Source: Catenaria anguillulae PL171 (Eukaryota > Blastocladiomycota > Blastocladiomycetes > Blastocladiales > Catenariaceae). Taken from it: a stretch of DNA of 44,060 bases. The notes below the pieces were generated by a model. It saw nothing but the letters and a program-made list of their open reading frames with translations, searched no databases and was not told where the DNA came from. Shown piece by piece: positions 9,133-18,094 of the stretch. The position numbers and the translations under genes were made by a program. The stretch spans positions 1-44,060 of the forward strand of contig MCFL01000199.1 in the NCBI GenBank assembly GCA_002102555.1, in the 5' to 3' direction. Position 1 is the first letter of the stretch. Each line of letters begins with the position of its first letter.

Positions 9133-11535
9133 TCAAGCTTTGAACGCACTGGCCATCATCTGCAACTCTTGATACTCCCTCATATTCTCTTGCAAACTTT
9201 CCATGAGCTGAAAGTACCGAAACAATGTGTCACGCGGCCACATTGTCTCCTCTGATTTTGCCGCCAACGCGCTCAACGTCTCGCGAATTGTCGCCTCCCA
9301 CCCTTTACTCACGCCGTGCGCTTGAGTCAATAACTGTTGAATGGAATCGACGAGCGCCTCGGGCGACAGCGTATGGTCCACAGCGGGCGAGTGGGTCGCA
9401 TTGTTCATGTGCGCAAACATCTTTTGCGCGGCGGACGAGAGCGACGTGCGCGAGGGTTGGCGCATTGCCTCGAGGCCCGGCGGCGGAGGTGGAGAGACGG
9501 AGAGGTGCGGCTGTGTGTCGACGGAGAGCGAGCGTGGGGCGCCGCCACCGCCTCCACCAGTGGCAGAGACGGGTCGGCTTGAAGAAGGGCTCATGGAGCG
9601 GCCGCGGTCGGTGGTGTACCGGGCAGATGGGGCTCTGGCTCGCGGCGGCGACGATGTTGTCGCGGTCAATCCACTTTAGGATAATGGACGAAAGACACAG
9701 TCAGTGCATGCCCGTCGAATCAAGGAAGTGAAAAGCAAGCGAGTTTGATGTGACGTACGCACGAACCGACTTTGGCCGCTGCTTTGCCGCGTCTGCACTC
9801 GCTGTTGCTGGTCGTGTCTGCTCGGCCAAGTTGGTTCTACAAAATGAAAAGGGTCAGTCGACGTGCCGAAAAGAAACAATGAGCTCCCGTCGAAATGCGT
9901 ACATTGATGTACGAATGTTGGTCTTTGCAACCTCCAGCTCCTTCCTCAGTCGCTTGCGCATGAGCTCCATCTTGCGAGCCTTGACACGTTCGGCATGCCT
10001 TTCGCGCAGCTCGGCCGAAATGCGGTCAAAGTTGGACACTGTGGGAACCAAGGCGAAAAGAGTCCGTCAGCGCAGGTAAGAAGCAAGCCGCCGTGGGAGA
10101 GCGGACGTACCCATTACGCCCACAAACACATTCCTGAAAATAAAGGCTCCCAGCCACACCCACACAATCACGTAAATGTAGGTCAATACGGGGTCCATGA
10201 CCACCAACAAGTCACTCACCACGTTGCTCCAATTGTCGAGCGTGAGAAACTGAAAGAGGACCTCCAAACTGGACCCGAGCGTCTTGAAACTCTGCCCGTA
10301 CGTGAGCGGGAGGTTTGCTTGCGAAAAGGGCTGGAATGCATACACGCCAATGACGGCAAAGATAAAGAGGGCCATGAAGACGAGGGTCATGATGAGGAAC
10401 ATGGATCGGAGGGCTTCAATGATGGTGGTAACAATAATCCGCAGAGAGGTAAAGCGGACAGCCTGTATCGGTACGTGTGAGGCAAGCAGAGTAGAGTCAA
10501 GAAATGCTGCTACCGAGACATCGCTGGGCAAGACATGGAGTGAGGGCGCACCAGCTTGAGCGCTCGCAAGATTCGAAATGTACGCAATTGGCGAACAATG
10601 GTGCCAAGGGTGCCGAAGTCAGTTTGGGCACCTGCAAGCGTGAGGACCTCGGGAACGGCAGTCTGCCGTCGACACATGTGTGTAAGTCTCGATGCACATA
10701 TGCGGCCGCAATAGAATACCCGTACTCCGAGTGTGACAAAAAAGTCAAACACGTTCCAGTAATCTCGCCAATACTTTTTGAACGAGTCGGTCCATCGTAG
10801 CGCAATCTCGAGCAAAAACACAATGAGCGACAACCGATCAAGTACATCCAATGTCTGAAAGAGCTCGACGTAGTCCTGCTGTGTGTCCGACAGCTCAGCC
10901 GAAATGCCAACCATGATGGCATTTGCGACAATAAAGCCAAGCACAATGTTTTGAAACACCTTTGACTCGACAACCCACCCGGCCCAAGCGCCCAGTGGCA
11001 CCTTGTCCTTGTTCCGAATCCTCGTCAGTCGTCGATCCACGCCCAAATTATCCATGGCCGTCCGCTTGAACGCCTGAAACTTGATGAGCTGATGCGGCGC
11101 TTCGCTCAAGATGCGCTCGAGAGTGTCTGGGTCACGCACATCACGCGTGTTGAACTGCGGCGGCAGCGCCGTGCCCCCCGTCAGCGACAAGTTGTCTAGC
11201 AACTGAAACTCTTCAATGAGGCGGGCGCGAAACACGGCCGAGCGCGATGAAAGATCGTGAAAGGCCAAGTTGAGTGCATCGTCGTCGAGGAGGTCGTCGG
11301 CCGTTTCTTTTGTGTTGGCGGCAGTGGGATCGTCGTCGCCCCCGGCCCCGCCCCCGCCGGGCCCGGACGAGGTCACGAGGCGCGTACTTCGGCCCGGCGC
11401 ACCGGTGCGGCCCGTGCGTGAGGTGCCTGGGCGAGCGCTGCCAGAGGCCGAGGAGCGAGCGGCGCGAAATGTCGATGAGCCCATGCCGCCGGCTTCGTGG
11501 GAGCCCGCGCCGATGGATGCGCGGCGGGAAGTCAT
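9133..11535 (-). CDS. CatSper-like single-domain voltage-gated cation (Ca2+) channel
   Basis: Exons 10726-11535, 10552-10662, 10111-10462, 9903-10038, 9759-9836 and 9133-9673 join in phase to 675 aa. A Gly/Ser-rich N-terminus precedes one six-helix channel unit: S1 VFQNIVLGFIVANAIMVG, S2 LSLIVFLLEIALRW, S3 YWNVFDFFVTLG, S4 with regularly spaced arginines (VRQLRTFRILRALKL), S5 MFLIMTLVFMALFIFAVIG, a pore helix with selectivity segment FLTLDNW, and S6 ending NVFVGVMVSNFDRI. T-x-D-x-W is the pore signature of CatSper-type subunits, which assemble as tetramers of single-domain proteins in flagellar membranes. The C-terminus has a basic coiled coil, a Pro/Ser-rich linker, and a last block WPRDTLFRYFQLMESLQ that, as far as I recall, resembles CatSper tails. 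A bacterial-NaV-like or other single-domain CaV relative is the alternative. Confidence 0.85.
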
Positions 11536-11869
11536 GATGGTCGGTCAGGTGATCAGTTGACTGGCACTTACTTTCAGTTGCCGTGGGTCTTTTTTCATGT
11601 GTATTAATATGTTATGGTGCATCGATTTTCATTTTTGTTCGTTTGGCATGAAGGAGTGATCGGACACACACATATGGGAAGAAGCAGCTTCAACGCGTCA
11701 AGACAGTATTTACTACAAAGGGTGAATGCACAAGAACTAGAACACGGTGTCGTTGCATGTATTCCATAACGTGAGGATATCCGATGTATGCGTGCTGTGT
11801 GGCTGGCGGGGTGGGTAGGGTATACAGGAAAGAACACAAATCAAATGGAAAAGCAACAGCATGCGGCAA
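11536..11869. other. intergenic region
   Basis: About 330 bp lie between the channel gene start and the 3' end of the LEA2-like gene. It is relatively AT-rich, including TATTAATATGTTATGG near 11605. It presumably carries the channel promoter and the neighbour's 3' end. Confidence 0.45.
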
Positions 11870-13588
11870 TCACTGTCCAAACAAGGACGAAATCGATGGC
11901 AACTGCGGCAACCTCACGTTGGGAATGGTTCCATTCTGCAGCAGGCCGCCAACCACCTCGGTCACAGTGCCCACCACGCTCGCAATCTCCTTCATGCCAG
12001 GCACCTCTGCCAAGTTGACAGGGCACGCAAACTCTGCCCACGCCTCGTGCTTGTGTCGGTACCCGCCCGCAAACCACTTGAGCCGCTCCACGCCCGCATC
12101 CACCGTATACCACAGCTTGACCTTGTCGCCGGGCTTGACGGTCGCGCCGCTCGGAACCAGAGCCTTTGGTGCGTTGCACGCCGTCAGCAGGTTGACAAGG
12201 AACCCGTTTTGCGTCGAGTCGCGAACACGCCATGGGATCGTGACTGGAACGAGCCATTCGGAGCGGGAGGGGGTGGTCGAGTTGGAGCGCGCAGGCAAGG
12301 CCATGGTCGTGAGATTGCCTGACATAAGTGGGACCTGCGTGGTATTGGGAGATGTGTAACCCGCGAATCGAATGTCATAGAGCTCGATTGGGATTGAGTT
12401 GGCATTGGAAATCGCGACAACGAGATCCCATTGGATGGTCACGACGGGCCCGTTGGTGTCGATGGAGACGGGTTGCCGCGGTGGGGTTGGCACCGATGTT
12501 CGGAGCACGTCGAGTTTAGGTGGCACGAGAGACGAGAGAGTGACTGCAACGTAGATGCCGATGGAAAGCACAAGAATGAGGAGCAACAAGAACACGCAGC
12601 AGACAATGCGCCGGGTGCGAGTGCGTGGAATGAGTTTCTGTGCAGGTGGGTATGGGCACAGCCGAGTGTAAATGAGAGGTAATTCATTCTTCTCGGTCGA
12701 ACCGACCTGCTTGAGATTGCTGGAGTGATCGTAGAAAGCATTGGATGAGGTCGTGACCATCGGTGCAGTGGTGGTTTTGTGCGGAGCCAAAGGCTGATGT
12801 TCGGCGACGGCAGACAACGGATGCGCAGGACGGATTGCGTCAGCGGTATCAAAGAGCGTGATGGTTGCCGACGACGGCGAATGCGACATGGTTGCAGTCT
12901 GCGATCCATTGGCGTCGACGCCCGTTCCAGTGGCCAGAGAACCGGGCGGAGCGCGTGGTGTTGAGGCCGTGTGCAAGTGGGTTGCTGGTGACCAATCGCC
13001 GCTCATGTTGGGGTGTGCCCTGTCCTGTTGATGAACAGCCGTGTAACCACTTGAGCTGGTCGCGGCCGTCGTATACCGCGATCGTGGCGCCCTATTGGAA
13101 ATCGACTCGCGTTCCACAGACAGCAGCGTCGACGCGGTCGTTGGGCGGGACTGGTTTCTTTCATCATGATTGCAGTCTTGTCCGTGCGAGAGACTTGGTG
13201 GCAGCATGGGGACCGCGGGCGGCGTGCCGAATGCACCTGTGACATCAGTTCCAGTGTTGTCGCTGGTAGCAATCGACACAACAGTCGCGGCGGCCGATCG
13301 GTTGCGGCCAAACGGCGGCACCGTTGTTGTTGATGCGGATGATGATGACAAGGAATCGCGTGATTCGGCGGCGTCCAGGATGTGCGCAGGACCAGTGCCA
13401 ATGCCCGAGGTAGTTTGCGCCCTGGGCGTCGATTCTGCCGAGGATGCAGCAGTTGCTACGTTGGCGCCACGCGACGAAGCGGTGTTGGATGCTTCTTGGG
13501 AGCCGTCGGCCGTTACAGCTGGCCAAGGATCAATGTTGGCACCATGGCGGGTGTTGGAGATAGATGAAGGCGGACGAGGTGTGCTCAT
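11870..13588 (-). CDS. single-pass membrane protein with LEA2-like extracytoplasmic domain
   Basis: A 572-aa open frame begins at the ATG at 13588. Residues 1-325 are Ser/Thr/Pro/Ala-rich and probably disordered. A basic stop (RTRTRR) precedes one membrane helix at ~328-352 (CCVFLLLLILVLSIGIYVA). The remaining ~220 residues form a beta-rich region resembling the LEA type-2 fold found in fungal and plant membrane-anchored proteins: VTIQWDLVVAISNANSIPIE, an N-glycosylation-type NTT/NGT set, and VTIPWRVRD. The topology suggests a type II protein with its tail in the cytosol and the LEA2-like part in the ER lumen or outside. A 75-nt in-frame segment just before the basic stretch (after NLKQ, up to a GCACAG) could be an intron, which would shorten the tail. 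Domain call is by pattern. Confidence 0.7.
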   Translation of the reverse strand: MSTPRPPSSISNTRHGANIDPWPAVTADGSQEASNTASSRGANVATAASSAESTPRAQTTSGIGTGPAHILDAAESRDSLSSSSASTTTVPPFGRNRSAAATVVSIATSDNTGTDVTGAFGTPPAVPMLPPSLSHGQDCNHDERNQSRPTTASTLLSVERESISNRAPRSRYTTAATSSSGYTAVHQQDRAHPNMSGDWSPATHLHTASTPRAPPGSLATGTGVDANGSQTATMSHSPSSATITLFDTADAIRPAHPLSAVAEHQPLAPHKTTTAPMVTTSSNAFYDHSSNLKQVGSTEKNELPLIYTRLCPYPPAQKLIPRTRTRRIVCCVFLLLLILVLSIGIYVAVTLSSLVPPKLDVLRTSVPTPPRQPVSIDTNGPVVTIQWDLVVAISNANSIPIELYDIRFAGYTSPNTTQVPLMSGNLTTMALPARSNSTTPSRSEWLVPVTIPWRVRDSTQNGFLVNLLTACNAPKALVPSGATVKPGDKVKLWYTVDAGVERLKWFAGGYRHKHEAWAEFACPVNLAEVPGMKEIASVVGTVTEVVGGLLQNGTIPNVRLPQLPSISSLFGQ

Positions 13589-14485
13589 GGTGGGGAGAAT
13601 ACAATCATTGGTTCATTGGTTAACTGCGTGGTTCATTCATGGCATGGGCCGGTGCGCTGGGTTGCTTTTATTTCATGTTGTTTGATGGAATGTACATATC
13701 ATATTCATATGTCTTTGAAAAGTGGACCCTACTCTGTGTATTTACTGCATGCCTGCCTCCTCTGGCCATATCGATCCGCAGCACGTGCCATGCCTTGTGA
13801 CCAGTACCGCAAACCGCAAATGCAAATGGGAAATGCGGGTGTCAAGGGGAGGTACTATGTACGTACAGAGTGCCACCTTGCCTTTATTTTGGGATCCACC
13901 GGTCGCCATTTCAACTTGGCGCTGATGTAATGCTTATCGTCTCGCTCTACATAGCAGATATGTTTCTAGCTTCACTCGGCCTTGACGGTCACGTTGAAAG
14001 TAAATGTTTCTTTTCCTGTCCGCCGCAGCGGGTGGCTGCCGCGAAATGTGTATGCATATATCACTATCGCTCCGACCCCACACACGGCCACGGTCTGTCA
14101 TGCATCTTGGTGAGTTATCGCGACTGCCTTAACCTAGTATCGATTACCGACAACAGCACATGGCCTTGTTCAGGTGATATGAGCTCACGTCTGGGCAAAC
14201 TGTTCCATATCCAATTTTGCCACAATTACTGCGCTCCGAGTAGTGCTGTTACCGTGGCCATGCATTATCAACCAGGCTACTTGCACACCAGGCGTATTAA
14301 TACATGATATTTTTTTATCTGAACTTTGTGGGGCGGTGGTTATCAAGAGGTCGAACCTATGGCCTTTGATTAAGCTGGCAGTACAAATGTCCGGCGAATC
14401 CCCTGCTCTCGCCAGCTCCACCTCAGTCTTTCTTTCATCCACAGTCTTGATAGCATTTACCCGACCACCAAACCAGCAATCCAAC
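13589..14485. other. divergent intergenic region
   Basis: About 900 bp separate the LEA2-like gene (minus) from secreted paralogue 3 (plus). AT-rich segments near 14296-14325 (TATTAATACATGAT and a T run) could be promoter elements of the secreted gene, but they lie about 170-190 bp from its ATG, farther than in the paralogues. Short frames present here show no domain. Confidence 0.5.
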
Positions 14486-15133
14486 ATGCTTCCGACTCTC
14501 TTCCTTGCTTCCCTTGCCCTCGTGGCGACTCTCTCAGCTGCCGCTCCTGCGCCATCGGCCATCTCGCCAACGAGTTGCAAATCGTACATCTCCCACCCCG
14601 GCAAAGACCTCATTTTTGCTTACGACCAAGGCGCTTCCAACACGATTCTTGCCAAGACCGATTCTGCCGACAACGACCACCGCGCCTGTATCGATTGGGC
14701 CAAGTCGCAGGGCTTCTATGTTGCCGTCTTGTCGACAGACCAGGTCGAGGGTGGCAAGTTCAAGTGCTTTGGAAAGGTCCGTTTATTCTCCCAAATTCAT
14801 TTCGTGACGGAAAAACAATGCTTGATGGTCATCCGCACACTCGATCACAACATGTGTCTCACTTGATGTGTCCCAACACAGAACGTGCCTCACTATCCCG
14901 AGTTCAAGGGTAACATGTTCCGCAAGATTGCCTGGCAAAGCACAACCTACCTCGGCCCGTACAACATCAACGGCTACGACGTGCCCATCCGCTGGTCAGG
15001 CACCTACGGCCAAGGCTTGTCGCTGTGTGATTCGTTCACGGTGGAAGGTCACGACGATTACAAGTGCAAGCAATTTCCCCAAGTCGCCAAATCAACCATC
15101 CTGTTGGCTTCCGAATGTGATAAGCCAGAGTAA
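14486..15133 (+). CDS. small secreted six-cysteine protein, paralogue 3
   Basis: Exons 14486-14776 and 14882-15133 (intron of 105 nt, phase 0, AAG|GTCCGT...ACACAG) give 180 aa. A signal peptide (LPTLFLASLALVATLSAAAP) is followed by cysteines in SCKSY, ACIDW, KCFGK, LCDSF, KCKQF and ECDKP. Shared blocks are WAKSQGFYVAVL, NVPHYPEFKGNMF, YLGPYNINGYDV, TYGQGLSLCDSF and STILLASECD. The closest relative here is paralogue 4 (17487-18094), which shares VPHYPEFKGNM and YGQG almost exactly. It lies 5' of the rhodopsin-like receptor, on the same strand. Function unknown; secretion is well supported. Confidence 0.9.
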
Positions 15134-15427
15134 CTCCCTTTTGCTCGTGAAGGTCCCTCTGATACGGAATGAATCAACTGTCATGACATTCTATATTCTT
15201 TAGCTTGTGGTATCCCAATGGGGAATTCAAAGCCAGTCAGGTTGGTATCGACACTCGTAGCTTCCAATCTTCTTATGTGAGTACCATTGCATCAGTTTGC
15301 CAAGAAGCTTACGTAGGTATTTCAGTTGGGACATCGACAGATTGCAAGTAGAACGAAAGAAGTGCCACAAGACGCGATCCGCCGATTTGTGACCCAAGAC
15401 CACAGGCACCATGCACCACCAGCTCGA

Positions 15428-17309
15428 ATGTACGAAGATTTTTCGCGCGAGCTACTTCTGGTGAGCATCCTCAATCCAAGCAATATACATCCAACAGTAA
15501 CTTGGCGCAACGCTGTAATTTGTCACAGGAAATGGACGATCTCAAGCGCTGGGAATCTGCAACGATATCCCAATGGATCTCGAACGACTTTGATGCAGAT
15601 CTGATGCTGAGGCTGAATCTTCTATTCCTTTCCCAGAACATGTTAAGCACCTTAATCAATTGCGCGGTCGCATCGGCTACAATTCGGCACCCAAAGCTCT
15701 ATTCATCTCTGCTTGGGGAGGCATCGACACGAATCCTGTTCTCGTTATGGTATGAGGAGAACTGCTCAGAGCTGGTGGGCCAATTGAAACTGACGGTTAA
15801 TTGGAAATCGGACGTGTATTCACAGCATTGTATACATTGTCCTTGGTGTGGGCCAGCTTATTGTCCGGGGACTCCTTCAATTTCATGGGTCGTGGGCCGA
15901 GGTATGCGTTCCCCTAGTCCGCATGATTGAAATGAATGGTTTTCCTGCCCCGTTTCCCACGTTGAGTAAAGCCTGTTTGCACTCTTCACGCGTTCCTCAA
16001 CCTGTTCGTCGTCTCGGACGTCATCTTTCACCTCGTGGCCATAACGTTCGATCAGGCATTGTCTGTTTTGTGGCTCCGGCGTCGTTCGGCGTCGACAGCG
16101 TGGTGGTTTATGGCAGCATGCCATGTGCTCTCTGGACTTGTCACCCTGATTCATTTTCTTCCACCATTTCGCTCGTACTATGGCACAGATGGGTGCGTAC
16201 ATTTGATTCCCATTGACTCTTAAAGAATGATACAAAACTCTAGAACTCAAAGAAATCTATGGATACCAAAGGACTTGGTGCATGACGACTGCCTGGACAA
16301 GTTGGGTCGGATACACTGTCACATCTATGGTCTTGTTTGCGATATGCACGATGGTAGCTTGCTATGTGGTAATTTTCATGCGCATTCGGCGGGCGTTTAC
16401 CTCAAAGTCCAAGGCCTCGCTTGCGTCAGGAGCACCTTCGGTCTTGGCATCAAGATTAATGTCGCAAGCCCAGTCTTCCTTATCGTCGGACAAGGATCGG
16501 ACCTCGTCAATAGGTGGATCGGATCAGCCTCCAAAGCTCTCTTTTCCCACACAACCCGCGACACGCCAGCCACTATTGCACAGGAGCACATCGACGCTCA
16601 AGTCCGCTCTTGTCGCAGTCAAGACGTTTTCGATTAACCACAACAAGGAGCAAGATAGGTTGCAGCGTATCAGCAAAGAAATCCAACTCCAGCGTCGTAT
16701 TGCTAAACGTGGAGCACTTGCTCTGATGAGTGCATTGTTTGTTTCTTTTCACTGCTTGCCTCGCATGAACTGTGCCAATCTGATTCAGCAACTCACGATG
16801 CTGTGTATTGTACAGCTTCACTGTATGTATCTCGGCACTGTGCCTTGTTCCTACATGCTTGCACGGACATAACCGTCGTGTCCCATGCTCACATCAAGTC
16901 TGATACGTTGCTTCAGTTTGTCCCCATTCTCGTTGTCAGCTCTTGGACGGCCGTGACAGCTCGACGACCAAATGCCTTGCTAAGCATGAGTATGCTGCAA
17001 CCTGGGTGTTGATATAACTCATGGCATTTCAGACACGGACTGACCTGATCTCTACAATCCAATTTACTACCACCAGCTGTACCTTTCGGGATATTCATGA
17101 ATGCCATCTTTGATCCAGTGATTGCTATGAGCCAGGACAAGATTCTGCGTCATGCCGTGCTCGAGCTACTCTGGATTCGATCCCCAAGTGGAGACTCAAT
17201 TGAATCACAAGCTGCTGTTCACGGACGGACCCGGGCTTCTGATCACGATTTTGTTTCGGCCATTCAACAAGCTGCACCGAGAGTGGAAGACAGCCTAATC
17301 GAGCAGTAG
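15428..17309 (+). CDS. rhodopsin-like (family A-type) seven-transmembrane receptor
   Basis: Seven exons (15428-15460, 15529-15749, 15826-15901, 15972-16192, 16272-16740, 16917-16989, 17077-17309) join in consistent phases to 441 aa without stops. The helices are: TM1 around LNLLFLSQNMLSTLINCAVA, TM2 ILFSLCIVYIVLGVGQLIV, TM3 starting VCTLHAFLNLFVVSDVIF, TM4 WWFMAACHVLSGLVTLIHF, TM5 VGYTVTSMVLFAICTMVACY, a ~130-residue Ser-rich third cytoplasmic loop, TM6 ALALMSALFFVPILVVSSW, and TM7 FGIFMNAIFDPVIAM. The cysteine at the top of TM3 and one before TM5 (TWCM) could form the usual extracellular disulfide. TM7 has DPVIA where NPxxY is typical. The 176-nt intron 16741-16916 is longer than its neighbours and might hide a micro-exon. 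The start at 15428 is tentative; 15533 is the alternative. The receptor class is inferred from topology, so a cAMP-receptor-like fungal 7TM protein is also possible. Confidence 0.68.
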
Positions 17310-17486
17310 TGCAATGGAAGCATTGGTTGTGTGCCAGACAACGAAGAATACATGAAGCATCGCGAATGAGTGACACACTCGGTAATGATTTGGCGCTCAA
17401 TGCAAGACTATGAATGAAACAAGCACATGGCTATCCCGACAAGTATGTACGTGGTTTACCGACCCAACTGAAACCCAAAGAAGTTA

Positions 17487-18094
17487 TCACTGAGACTTTG
17501 GACAGTCCTTGGCAAGCAAAAGCGTCGAATGCTCCACCTTGGGGAATCCCTTGCAGTACTGCTCGCCGCCGACCTCGACATACGAGTCACAGAACGACAT
17601 GCCTTGACCGTACACGCCAACCCGCGGGACTTGAATGTCATATCCGGGAATGTCATATGGGCCGAGGTAATCAGGCTCGCGCCAAGCGATCAGGCGCTTC
17701 ATGTTGCCCTTGAACTCAGGATAGTGAGGCACATTCTGGCAATGCACACGATCAGCGGCGGGTCGGTGACTCTGTGACATGATTGTATATCGTTAGGTAC
17801 CTTGCCATAGCAGCGGAACCTGCCTTGTGGACTGCCTGCATCAGTTGTGGCAACGGCAACGTAGTATCCCTGCGACTTGGCCCATTCGAAGCAGTTGGCG
17901 TGCGCGGCGACAACAGAGCGCTCATTGGGAAGATCAATGTAGGATGCGCCTTGGTCAAAGGAAAAAATGAGGTCCTTGCCGTACAGCGGGATAAAGGACT
18001 TACATTGAGCGGCAGACACGTTGGAGGCGCCGTCCAGCGGGGCAGCCGTGGCAATGGCGCCGATGGTGGCGAGGAGAATGAGTTGGGGAATCAT
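17487..18094 (-). CDS. small secreted six-cysteine protein, paralogue 4
   Basis: Exons 17801-18094 and 17487-17735 (intron 17736-17800, phase 0, AAG|GTACCT...CCAG) give 180 aa. A signal peptide (LILLATIGAIATAAP) is followed by cysteines in QCKSF, NCFEW, RCYGK, FCDSY, YCKGF and DCPKS. Blocks shared with the other copies are WAKSQGYYVAVA, NVPHYPEFKGNM, YLGPYDIPGYDI and STLLLAKDCPK. The gene converges on the 7TM receptor, with 3' ends about 180 bp apart. Upstream there is an AT-rich element 85 bp from the ATG. The intron position matches paralogues 2 and 3. Function is unknown. Confidence 0.9.
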
